A stretch of 64,000 nt of DNA from Colius striatus (Eukaryota > Chordata > Aves > Coliiformes > Coliidae). The stretch lies in contig NC_084761.1 of assembly GCF_028858725.1 (NCBI RefSeq), forward strand, positions 27,682,501-27,746,500, given 5' to 3'. The stretch's first letter is position 1. Every line of letters begins with the position of its first letter. Positions 39,046 to 64,000 of this stretch are shown piece after piece. The notes below the pieces were generated by a model. It worked only from the letters and a program-made list of their open reading frames with translations, did not search any database and was not told the DNA's origin. The translations under genes were made by a program, and so were the position numbers.

Positions 39046-39190
39046 GTGCTGCTGAGCAACAAGGGACATGGTGACTGAATTACTGAAACTGCAAAGACAC
39101 ATACTGGCCTCTACCAGTGTTTTGGTGTTTCAGTACAGGGACTCGTTGTATCCTGAGCCTCCTACTTTGGATGCTATAACACCACTAAGG
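39046..39190 (+). pseudogene. SLC25A31: SLC25A31 pseudo-exon 4, with two in-frame stops
   Basis: Acceptor attag. After an initial frame change (39057-39061) it reads KGHGD, stop, ITETAKTHTGLYQCFGVSVQ, then GLVVS, stop, ASYFGCYNTTKG. The normal carrier has Cys at the first stop and Arg (in YRASYF) at the second; TGA at the Arg position fits a CGA-to-TGA transition. Two residues before GLYQ are lost. The base pair after the exon is GA where GT is expected, so the donor is gone. Confidence 0.95.
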
Positions 39191-39204
39191 GAGCTTAGTG
39201 GTGT
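39179..39204. repeat. Perfect 11-bp inverted repeat with GGAG loop
   Basis: ACACCACTAAG (39179-39189), loop GGAG, CTTAGTGGTGT (39194-39204). It covers the last codons of SLC25A31 pseudo-exon 4 and the place of its lost donor. Confidence 0.9.
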
Positions 39205-39435
39205 ATGTTTTATATCTTTATAATGATAAATATTTATGATGAGCTAATGAAGGTGTTGTTTACAGCTTTTGTCTTTACAGTCATTTATGCTCAATAAAGT
39301 ATATTTCTCAAGAGCCAAGCCATTTTACAGTAGGATTAACAACTGAAAGGATCAAAATTATACCAATTACCTGCTGGATTTTACATACATTTTACAGGAT
39401 TTGTGCTGGCTTCCTATTCTGTTGTATTTTACAAG

Positions 39436-39560
39436 GATTATTGCCAAATCCAAAAGAAACTTCACTCATTCTCTCCTTTTGTATTGCTCAGGTTTTGACT
39501 ACATGCTCAGGAATGCCATCTTATCCTTTTGACACTGTCAGGAGGCACATGACGATGCAG
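39436..39560 (+). pseudogene. SLC25A31: SLC25A31 pseudo-exon 5, still open
   Basis: Acceptor tacaag, donor gtacgg and an open frame: [20 protein letters not shown], then [20 protein letters not shown] and Q. The third carrier motif PFDTVR is intact. The ADP/ATP-carrier signature RRRMMM reads RRHMTM, which would be expected to abolish nucleotide exchange. Confidence 0.95.
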
Positions 39561-40237
39561 GTACGGTCTAGCTTGCAATACTTTTCTGAAAATTACTAGA
39601 TTTCTAAAGATTGCTGTGCTTATTCAAGTGCTGTCTAGCCTTACAGCAAGCAAGGCTCTACTTACAACAAACATGAAAACATCTCTAGACAAACAAAAGA
39701 ACAGTAATATAGCAGAAGCCTCATAAAAGTATGTTCAGTTGATGGCTTGGTGAGAGCTTTTGGTAGAAAGACAGGATCTGTTTTCTTTTTCCTACTTAGA
39801 AGCCAGATATTTGGAGTAAGACAGCTTTGTGGGTAGAATAATACCCTTCATTAGCTCAGCTAATGCAGTTAGAAAAATACAGTCTGTGGCACGCAGCTGT
39901 TCTTGAGGTGTGAGGTGGAAATGGTAATGTTCAAAGCTCAGTACAAGCTGAGAATTACTTCTCAGCATGTGATGAGTATGGTAGTGTATTTTTAGCAATT
40001 AATTCCAGATCTTTTTGCTAGCTATTAGGTAATTTTGCTAGGGAGGTCAGTAGCATTTAAGTACATGTAATAATGTAAGTTATTGCTACAAAGATGACCC
40101 TCAAAGACAAAAAAAAAAGACAAAAAAGCTCTTGAAAAATCAGGACCTTGTTGCCTGCCTCTCTGAGGAAGTTTAGCCATCAGATAATAGAAAAGAACTG
40201 TTACTTCAAAGTAGCGGATCCACATTTTGTTTCAGGA

Positions 40238-40392
40238 GTGTCTTCATTTGGCTCAGTACTTCAGAAAGTCAGAAGAAAATCAGAATATATGTTGGCATAG
40301 AACTTGCTTGGGTGCTTTCAGAAAAATCCAAGGGATGCTCCAATTCATACATCATGTCTTCACACCTCTGGTAATCGGCCTTAAATAATAGA
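40238..40392 (+). pseudogene. SLC25A31: Possible SLC25A31 last-exon remnant
   Basis: After the acceptor-like tttcag at 40230-40235, a stretch around 40270-40330 shows weak, gapped resemblance to the last-exon start (QYKGTLDCF region), with an in-frame TAG. A CR1 follows at 40393, where the rest of the exon would be expected. The similarity is too weak to be sure. Confidence 0.3.
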
Positions 40393-41385
40393 AGTCATAG
40401 GATGGTAGGGTTGGAAGGGACCTTTAGAGATCAGCTAGTCCAACCCCTCTGCAGAAGCAGGACCACCTAGATCAGGTCACATAGAAATGTGTCCAGGCAG
40501 ATCTTTCTATGAGTCTATGAAAGTGACTCCACAACCCCTCTGGGCAGCCTGTTCCACTGCTCCGTCACCCTCACAGTAAAATAGTTTTTTCTTATATTTA
40601 AATGGAACTTTTTGTGTTCCAGCTTCATCCCATTACCCCTTGTCCTGTTGCTAGATACTATAGAAAAAAGGCATGTCCCAACCTCCTGACACTCACCCTT
40701 TATATATTAGTACATATTAATGAGATCCCCACTCAGTCTTCTCCAGACTAAACAGCCCCAGCTCCCGCAGCCTTTCCTCATATGAAAGATGTTCCAGTCC
40801 CCTGATCATCTTGGTGGCCTTGCGCTGGACTCTCTCCAGAAGTTCTCTGTCCCTCTTGAGCTGAGGAGCCCAGAACTGGACACAGGACTCCAGATGAGGC
40901 CTCACCAGGGCAGAGTAGAGGGGGAGCAGAACCTCTCTTGACCTGCTGGCTACACTCTTCTTGATGCATCCCAGGATGCCATTGGCCTTCTTGGCCACAA
41001 GGGCACATTGCTGGCTCATGTTCAGTTTATTGTTAACCAGGACTCCCAGGTCTCTCTCTGCAGAGCTGCACTCCACCAGGTCAATCTGCAGCCTGTATTG
41101 GTGCATGGGGTTGTTCCTTCTCAGATGCAAGACTTGTACTTGTCATTGTTGAACGTCCTGAACCTCTCAAGCCGGTCGAGATCCTGCTGAATGGCAGCAC
41201 AGCCTTCTGGGGAATCAGCCAGTCCTTCCAGTTTGGTGTCATCAAGGAACTTGCTGAGGGTACACTCTGTCCCCTCATCTGTTGGGGCTGATGAAGATGT
41301 TGAACAAGACTGGCCCCAGAACCAATCCCTGTGGAACTCCACTGGCCATAGGCCTCCAACTCAATTCTGTGCCAATCCTTGAAGC
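40393..41385 (-). mobile_element. CR1 LINE fragment, partial ORF2 and 3' UTR
   Basis: It starts on the + strand with the reversed tail (GTCATAGGATGGTAGGGTTG) and runs backwards through [37 protein letters not shown] and the RT region. The motif C strand is present as FLDDTK, and motif B lies near 41330 in another frame. Frame changes and a missing piece near 41120-41150 break the ORF. It is closely similar to the copy at 18557-19779. Confidence 0.94.
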
Positions 41386-42460
41386 TTACAGTGGGCAAAC
41401 ACCATAAGCACTATTCACTTATTCCTTTCAGACTAAATATGATTTCACTGTCCTCAGATTCTGCTTTACCTGCTTAATCAGCAGTAGGCCTACGATTAAT
41501 GCTATTTTTATTCGTAAGTACTGTACTTCTTAAGGCCTTTACCAAAGAATTGCCTGTATTTCTTAACTTACCAGTAGGATACAGAACAGTATTGAGATTA
41601 TTGAAAACATAAATTATAATCACATGAAGTAAGATAACGGGTTTTCTAGCACAAAGGATAAGAATGAGAAGATGTAGACATTTTGTGGATGTTTAAATAT
41701 ATTTCATTTGTCTGGTTGTGAAGCTTCAGATACAAATAAAGCTGATTGGTATGATTTTTAACAGTTTCTTATTGTGACACTTATTCTGATGCAGGAGGAG
41801 TCCCTGAATTAAATTTAGCACCTTTTAATTCTTCAGTTAAATTATATTTGCCAGTTGAGATAACTTTCTGAAATAATGAGGATGGTACAGTTATTGCTTT
41901 CAGCAAAGTTTACTTTTGTCAACAATAACTTTTTCAAGCAGTAATAACTGTTATGAAATATCCTTTAATTTGCATATATTCAAGACAAACAAAAACATTT
42001 TAAATGCTTTTAAGCTATGTTAATATGCTATTTATATTTATTTACATGAATATTTATCAGAGATGCACTTCCTGAATTTCTTATGTTCAAGAAATCTGTT
42101 ATGAGCTCATACCTTGATTCCTAACAGAAGATGTAACAAAGTCTAACTCTGCCTTCATCAGAAAATTCAAAGGTCACTTGATTACCTGCAGAGTATATCA
42201 CAAAGGCCTAAAGGCAACAAGGTTCTGTTTCTGCAGTTATATAATCTTGTCAAATCTTCAGCATTAAGTAGAAAAAATAGTGTCTTCTTTCCAGCATAAT
42301 TTATTATAAAAATAGACATTTTGGATTAATCTTTCTCAAAAAAATGTGTACTTGGTTTTTGCTAGCTAAGGAAAAAAGCAGTGTCAGTGCCTAATATAGT
42401 CTTCAATTCCTGAAGAGACTGCAGTTCCAATACAGGCATTGTCTGGCAGTTCACCAAGCA

Positions 42461-42482
42461 CATAGAATCATAGAATGGTTTG
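42461..42482 (-). mobile_element. Minimal CR1 tail fragment
   Basis: ATAGAATCATAGAATGGTTT is the reversed CR1 terminal octamer region. Only about 22 bases can be matched; the flank does not continue as CR1. Confidence 0.55.
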
Positions 42483-44518
42483 TCAGAGCTGTGGTGTCAC
42501 TCTAAGACCCTGAGAGATTTGCTGTTGTCCCTATGCTGTATTCCACAGTAGGTAAGAGTATTTTCCAATCACTCTGCTGTGCAGAGAATGGCTACACACC
42601 ATTCCTCTGGGCCTTCTCCACTTCACCATGGAAAGTGTCAAAACTTAGAGGAGCTGGTGTGATTTTCAGTCATACAGCACTTGGAAAAAGCTGAAGGGAA
42701 AGTTCAGTACTTCAACTCTGACTCATACAGAAACAGTCAGACTATGTGCACGTGAATATTCCATGCTCCATTTCCTTCACCTGTAAGAACCCGAAGCAAG
42801 TTTTACTGAACATAGTGCTGAGATCTCTAACAAATCTTTCTTTTTGCTTTGTTTCTGTAATTCAAGCAAATTAATGCTCAGGAAGATGAAAACTCTACTG
42901 CACCTCTCTTACATCATCATGCTAGTCAAGACCTTAACAGTTTTTAGAGGATACTGTTGCTCATGAACTGAAACCTCCTTGGTATAAAAATATTTCAGTG
43001 GTACTAAAGAAGAAAAAAAATGAACTGTGGAAGTTTTAATCGCATTGAAACGACTCAGAGCACCCTTAGGACTGGAGTGACCTCATTAAACTCCTAAGCC
43101 TTCTACTTGCCCAGTAAAGCTTAAAAGAAGCACCAGAAGGATCACAGCCTTTCTAAATTTAGCTTTTGGAACCAGCTAACAGAGCATTACATCAGATAAA
43201 TATTTATTAGTTGAAAGATCACTCCTTTGCAGTGAGCGAAACATTGGGAAAAAGTTCCATAGTGTTCTTTACTGAAGAAAGACAACGGTTGCTGGGCATC
43301 CGCAGTGGAGTGATGACTTGTCCTTATTCAAGGTGCAGAGTGGGGAGACTGAAGGTCAATATAAAGGAAATGTTGACAGCTTTCTGACTACATATGAGTG
43401 GGAAGGGCTTAATGCTGTTTTCATGGAGCATTCTCCAACCTCCTTCATGGAACAGGAGGAGCCTTGGTGCTAGTTCTTCATGACAAATTTAAGGACATTT
43501 TTAATCTTGATGTTCTGGAGAGTTCAGGATCTATTAAAATACTGAGTGAACAGTTGTTCTGTTTGTGCCACGTTCATGATAGACTTCTCAGCATTTGCAC
43601 AGCATGTTATTAGTTTGTGTTGGACGTTTTTGTGACTAAACATGTACTAAGTTAAATAATTTGTTTTCAGGGAATGAAAGAGTATTGCTTTAATTCCATT
43701 CAGGAAACAAATCCGAGAAAATACTTGCCTCTTGTTTAAAATTCTTAGTGTTTCCATTTAATTAATACTAAATGTTGCACATTTTGCATTTTAAATTAGG
43801 GCATGAACCTGGGTTTATTTTGGGAACAGCATTTCCGCAGCCTGTCAGCAGAGCCCAATGTATGTATGTGCACATATCAGCCTGCCACAGCTTCTGTGTG
43901 AACCACAGTAAAAACAAAATGTATTTCTAGCCTGTTGTTGTGTTTTTGTGGTGTTTTAAAGCACAAGTGAAGCAGCAAAGGAGTTTGTTGGGTGTTTTTC
44001 TTGTTTTGAATTTGCATTAAAACAGCCAACAACTCTCTTTTCTCTCTGTCCCATCTCTCCGACATTGAGAAGACTGTAGTCTGGATGAAAGCACTCTAGC
44101 CATAACGGCCCAAAAATGCAGAAACCCAAGCACCTAGAGACTTATAACACTTAACACCTACAGGAATTTTAAATGGCTGAGATGTGATCCACAGACCAAA
44201 AAGAGTTGGACACCACCAATTCAGAGATTGCTACAGTGCCAGTAGATGATTGAGGGAGAACATGCTTGGGCAAGTCTGTGACCAATCTGACTGGACTGAT
44301 TCTTGTTCATACTTGCAGACAGAGCAATCAGTATGACACAAAGCACGCAAACAAGGCTTTTATGAAATACTTTGAGAGTTTGCCTTATCCTGCTTATGTT
44401 CGCATCTCTAACTCCTAACAGTCTTGACAAAGCAAATAAAAAAGTCCATTGGCACTTTCTTGTCGGCTGCCACAATTGTCTAGATACATCTGTGTTTCTG
44501 ACTGCAGCTGGCTTGGCA

Positions 44519-44560
44519 ACACTGCAGTGTTGGAAACACTGGAAACACTTGGAAACACTG
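44519..44560. repeat. Palindrome plus short tandem repeat
   Basis: ACACTGCAGTGT (a perfect 12-bp palindrome) is followed by three near-identical TGGAAACACT units and another ACTGCAGTG. Confidence 0.8.
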
Positions 44561-46580
44561 CAGTGACAGCATGAAGCTGCACACAGGCTGATATACCCTG
44601 CTGAGACGTGAGGCAGGCCAGCACTTCTGCAGTAATGGCTCGTTCACCTCCTGCAAGGTTGCTCAATGTCTTCTAAGCCTGCCTTAGTAATGTTGGATAG
44701 CTATGCAAGAGTATTTGCATATAATCTCTTGGTCCAAGGTTTATTTCAGTCAGGAGTTAGCCTCAGGTGGTGCTGCAGAAGCAGAATGCTGCAATATCTT
44801 CAATCACAGAGAACTGGTTTTGTAACAGGGACTGAAACAGCAGCAGAAACCTGAGTTGGAGTTTATCTCCCTGGCTACTGCAGATGGGACTGCACCTTCA
44901 TTGAACTGAACTGATTTAACTGAACTGATGCTAACACTAGCAAAGAAAATAAGGTGGTTAATCTCTTGGACTAATAAATAGTAGTTGTCTTACAAATAAC
45001 TATTTAATTAGGGCTTCTTGCGCTTCTGGAGGTTTTAGAGGGAACTGGCATCTGTAGGGAAATCCTATTTGTGAAGTAGACCACTGAAATGATAACAACT
45101 GGGGAAATAAAACTCTTGACAGAGATGCAAATCTAGTTTGGTGGTTTAGCACTTATTTTAGTCTCTCCAGTGGAACAAAATATTGCAGCACAGTGTCACA
45201 TGCTGTGTCAGAAAGATGTCACATTGCTGTGTGAAATTGAGATGTCGTTTTTAGAAGCAAACAAATACTTATGGAGCTTTTCCAGACAGTAGTTATGTTT
45301 TGTAGAGTTCCAGTCCTTCATACTTAAAATGTCACCTATAAAAATGGGTTAATGGCAATAGAGATAGTCAAGTTTCAAGACATGGGTTATTTTTTTCTAG
45401 GAAAGAAAAATGATGAAGATGGGGTGCTTCTGGGAATACACAGGCACAAATTTGGGACAGCTCTTCTGTAGATGTTGGCAGTGGGAAGACCAGTAGGACC
45501 TGAAGGCCTGAAGTCTGTGCCTGTCCCTGGTACTGATACCAAAGATACAAAGAACAGGAGACCCCACTCCCCAGCTTTGACAAATAAGACAGGCAAGTCT
45601 TCATGACTCCCATCTGCAGTTAGTATGCAAAGAACTGAAGGGAAGACCCCTCGGTGTAAACTTTGCACTAACAAGATAAACAAGTCTGCATGCTAAAGGA
45701 CAATTCCAAGTGCCAGTCAGTACTGAGCATCCCAGTTCTGCTAGGTTTCAAAAGCAGAATTTACCAAAACTGCAGAAATTGCAAAGCTGTGAGATGTGAC
45801 CATACACGAACAAAGTTAAAAGTCTACCTCCAGCCACCACTAGAGATCTTTCCCCCAGTACAGTGCCCTTGTGCAGAGGTCGTTTTGCAGTGTACTTGCA
45901 TATGCATTAGGTTTCCCTGAATATTTGGGTTTTTTTCATATTTATCGTGAGCATGCTTCTGTTACTTGGGGTGCACATTAAGTGGAAGGATCCCCAATGC
46001 ACCCAGCACTACAATAAACCAGTGTCAGCTTTCTAAACTGTCGTTTGGTTTAGCGAGTTTTCTTAATTAGGATTTTGGGTAGCAGTACGATTGAGACATG
46101 AAGGCCAGGGTTCCATGTTCACCGCCTAACATGGCTGACAGCAGGGGGACCGTACGCCTGGTGCCTCGAGGGTTTTCCCTCCAAGCTACCCTTTCCACCT
46201 GTCCTGCCCTGGCAGCTGAGGGCTCGGCCCCTCTCCTCCCCCGACCGGTTAACGGGAAGGGCCCTGAACTGGCAGGTGTGGGGCCCGCAGGTGGCGGCAG
46301 CCCCGCTCCTGCGGCTACCTCACGGCTCCCGAGGGCGAGTGTCTTAACCGGCCTAACCGCTGCCCGGCACTTATTGTAGCAGATCGATATAATCACATTA
46401 ACGCATCTTGTGTTGCCGGCAGTTTTACGCGGTAGTGGCAAGCGAGGGCAGGTGGCGGCGCTCGCTGACGTGCGCTGCGCCGCGGGGGCGGGCGCGTTCC
46501 TGCGGGGCCAGTGGGGCCGGCAGCGCCAGCATCCCCGCCCCTCCGGGCGCTGCCGCTTCTCCCCGGCGGCTCCTTTAAGA

Positions 46581-46588
46581 GGGGCGGG
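46581..46588 (+). promoter_or_regulatory. HSPA4L: GC box (Sp1-type)
   Basis: GGGGCGGG directly after TTTAAGA (46574-46580), about 335 bases upstream of the start codon. Confidence 0.6.
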
Positions 46589-46608
46589 AGCGGGGCCCGC
46601 CGCAGCTC

Positions 46609-46616
46609 TGACGTCA
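46609..46616 (+). promoter_or_regulatory. HSPA4L: Full palindromic cAMP-response element
   Basis: TGACGTCA is the exact CREB/CREM/ATF consensus, about 300 bases upstream of the start codon. A related half site TGACGTG lies at 46466-46472. HSPA4L (APG-1) is abundant in mammalian testis, where CREM acts; linking the two is inference. Confidence 0.65.
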
Positions 46617-46660
46617 GGCGTGAGGTGCCGCTCTAGATGCCGCCTCCTCCCTCCCTCCCT

Positions 46661-46678
46661 TTCCAGATCTTTCTCGAA
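46661..46678 (+). promoter_or_regulatory. HSPA4L: Heat-shock element, four units in 5-bp register
   Basis: TTCCAGATCTTTCTCGAA gives TTC, GAt, TTC, GAA at 46661, 46666, 46671 and 46676: exact 5-base spacing with one mismatch in twelve core bases. HSF1 trimers bind such arrays. It lies 241 bases upstream of the start codon. A second two-unit site, TTCCGGAA, is at 46713-46720 but out of register with the first. Confidence 0.75.
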
Positions 46679-46885
46679 CGCGCGTCGCCCGCAGCCAGCG
46701 CAGCCCGAGCCCTTCCGGAAAGTGCCGAAGCCGCGGCCGGCGCCCGGCGGATTCCCCGCCGGCCGGCGCAGCACGCCTGCGCACAGCAGAGGATCCGCCG
46801 GTTGGTGGCCGGTGCTCCGCAGTGGGGGACAGGCGGGCGCGGAGCCGAGTCCCAGCAGCCCAGACGGTCGCCGCTGCCGCTGTAA

Positions 46886-62023
<15,138 letters not shown>

Positions 62024-64000
62024 GTATGTAAACTTGTAAATATCTACACTCCTTGTAATTCTGACGAGAGACAATAATTAGAAATTAAATAACAGTCTAA
62101 GCTTTTGACATTTACTACTTCTTCACTCTTCAATTATTTCTTCAGTTACATAATATATTTCTTCATATTTATTAATACAGTACTGGTGAGAATGGCACTA
62201 AAAAGTAAAACCAGATTCTAAAGAAAGACTTTTTTTTTTGTTCTTGAGCATCTCTTTACTGGTCTCAGCATTAGTTAATGTTGCTATCGAATGGCAGTGT
62301 ACTCAATGAGATCTGTTGGCAAATGAATTCTAAATGTTTGTCTCTCCTCAAATACTACACTTGCCTGAAGCAAAATATGTGGTATTTCTTATATATGGGA
62401 AACTTCATAAATACGTTCAAGAACATTTTTCACTAAGGGCACTTCTTTATGTACTTCAGTACTGGCAGTTCCTACAGACTGACTTGTAAGCCTGTAGGGT
62501 AAAATTACTAGAAATTGTCATTAATACTGAGAAACTAACAAATCGTGTCTTCCTAATGTAGTGCAAGGAGGATCAACTAACTTCCTTGGTAGTAGACTTG
62601 CATACTGAAAGTAGATCATTGAGAGCAGTGAGGTGCAGCTACCACATTTGGCAATGTAGAGCTTGAGGACTGGCTGACAGTGTTTTGCAACTGGGAATGA
62701 CACACCAGTGGTGGTATTGGCAGCCTTTTTTCTTGGCTTGTCCTGTCCTATAGCTTGTGATTTTGCTTACGGCACAGCTCACGGGGAAAGAGATGTAGTG
62801 CCAAAGAGGATTAAGCAGCATGCAAAGTGCTCAGCAGAGTGACTGGCCTCACAGGCTGTCAGGAGTACTGAGTGAGGTTTAACAGAAAGCAAACACTTGG
62901 CGGCTTTATTTAGAGGAAGGAGTGAATTCATTTCCTGACACGATCTTTAGAAATTTCTCCTTAGCAGCTTTTCCCACTTTAGTTGAATATATTATAGGAA
63001 TTAGAGCAAGTGGTTACACAATATTATATTATTAATAAGCATAAGTAACTCCTTAAATGTATTACTCTCCAGGAATCTGAGCATATTTGAAATAACAAAG
63101 ATGATGCAGTTACTTGTGGACAAGTGCCCCGCATCTGATGTTTGTGTACAAATGAATGGTGGCAAGTGACTTAGCTGGCACTTAGTGTAGCAGGAGTATT
63201 GCATGTGGAGTTTACCAAGATGAGTGCCCTGTGTTCTGTACAAGAGTAATCACTTCCATCCCCAGGCTTTCAATCTGTAGTACTTCCATCCATCTAACAC
63301 ATCTTCTGTTTCACAATGGCGCTTGTCAGCAATTACCTTTCATTATCGAGGATGATACCTTCGACCCTGAGGAGGAGGTTTGTGGTGTATATATGTATTA
63401 TTTCCCCCCTCTGGCTTTTCTGTGTAGGCAAAAGAGTTCCCTCCAGTTGTTGCCATTTCTGTGTGAACAGTAAGAACAGTAGATGAAGACTATATTCTTT
63501 TTTTTTCCTACTTTGAAGTGACCAAACTTAAATTTGGGACAATTAGCCTTCTGTTTTTCAACCTCTATCATTAAAAACTCGCTGAACCAATTAATATAGG
63601 TAAACTGCAACGTATGCACCTGCACTAGAGTTCCAATTCCTTCAGTCACTTTTTCTTGCATTTCAAAGAACTAACAGTAAATGATTTTACATGTGTATGT
63701 AGCTTAAATCCAGGAATTGTAATTTCATTGCAATGGAAGTAATCTTGGACTTTTCAGATCTCAGAGCTCATTAGTTATTGATGCTCTGGATCTCCAAGTA
63801 TTGGAGTCATCCTGAAAACTGTAGACATATCTCTTGCTATGTTAGTAAATTTTTTTTGCAGTGATGACAGAATTGTATTACTCAAACTAAATCTAGTGAT
63901 CAGCACTAATAATTAGTGATGTCTTTCAGATCTTTAAATTACATGCCTTATTCAAGGCACAGGTGAACTACAGATAAATCCAAGTGAAACTTCCTTAAGT
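62024..64000 (+). other. HSPA4L: HSPA4L intron 12 (runs off the window)
   Basis: No further HSPA4L exon is found in the last 2 kb: no sign of the acidic loop, the SIDLP segment or the helical lid. Short open frames here show no similarity. Confidence 0.75.

Larger units (their letters stand above)
33783..39560 (+). pseudogene. SLC25A31: SLC25A31 (ANT4/AAC4) unitary pseudogene, five exons recognisable
   Basis: SLC25A31 encodes the fourth ADP/ATP carrier of the mitochondrial inner membrane, in mammals essential for male meiosis (family knowledge). Five exon remnants lie in order on the + strand: 33783-33942, 35037-35164, 37742-37860, 39046-39190 and 39436-39560. Introns remain between them, so this is not a processed copy. 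ANT4 is favoured over ANT1-3 by [19 protein letters not shown] and [14 protein letters not shown], and by its position between INTU and HSPA4L. Disabling changes: at least three frame changes in exon 1, one extra T in exon 3, a frame change and two TGA stops in exon 4 (39076-39078, 39154-39156), and loss of the exon 4 donor GT. Functional residues have also drifted: the substrate-contact Arg in VIRYFPTQ is Trp, PLDFAR has become PLDLAQ, and RRRMMM has become RRHMTM. A last exon may survive near 40238-40390. Confidence 0.93.
41386..46090. other. Intergenic region between SLC25A31 remnant and HSPA4L
   Basis: 4.7 kb with no gene recognised. It has a very short CR1 tip (42461-42482) and a small GGAAACACT repeat (44519-44560). 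The open frames here are short, mostly Cys/Leu-rich and without similarity. Confidence 0.7.

Noticed and set aside
33783..39560. Processed retrocopy of an ANT gene
   Set aside because: The exons are kilobases apart with remnants of splice sites, and gene order matches the ancestral locus. A retrocopy would be contiguous and intronless.
46574..46579. TTTAAG as a TATA box
   Set aside because: A poor match inside a CpG island, about 340 bases from the start codon, with no mapped transcription start. Not supportable.
62024..64000. Further HSPA4L exons in the window tail
   Set aside because: Read in all + frames, no stretch resembles the acidic loop, SIDLP segment or lid helices; candidate frames lack paired splice sites.

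Overview
The window looks like nuclear DNA from a bird. Two vertebrate multi-exon genes lie on the + strand with GT-AG introns, and the dominant interspersed repeat is CR1, including copies with the avian 3' tail built from ATTCTATG-like octamers. I cannot name the species. No operons, CRISPR arrays or prokaryotic features are present, and I found no undescribed multi-gene system.

Layout. (1) 1-30.5 kb: the 3' three quarters of INTU (inturned, a CPLANE ciliogenesis and planar-polarity effector). Fourteen coding exons join in frame from inside the PDZ domain to the stop codon at 30531-30533, giving about 694 residues; the first exons lie upstream of the window. One 4.6 kb intron carries a sense-strand CR1 with a 384-codon open frame. 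(2) 31-41.4 kb: five exons recognisable as SLC25A31 (ANT4/AAC4, the germ-line ADP/ATP carrier), in the expected order and orientation but broken by frameshifts, two stop codons, a lost splice donor and CR1 insertions. This is a multi-exon, in-place (unitary) pseudogene and the most interesting thing in the window. Four CR1 pieces lie in or beside it. (3) 41.4-46.1 kb: intergenic DNA with little recognisable content. (4) 46.1-64 kb: a CpG island with a heat-shock element and a consensus CRE, then the first twelve coding exons of HSPA4L (an Hsp110-family chaperone). These give 527 codons covering the nucleotide-binding domain and most of the beta-sandwich domain; the remaining exons lie beyond the window.

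How it fits together. INTU - SLC25A31 - HSPA4L, all in one direction, is the order I recall for mammalian genomes (human chromosome 4q28). The middle gene has decayed while both neighbours kept open exons and consensus splice sites. The three genes are neighbours by synteny, not by shared pathway: INTU acts at the ciliary base, SLC25A31 would have been a mitochondrial inner-membrane carrier, and HSPA4L is a cytosolic nucleotide-exchange factor and holdase for Hsp70.
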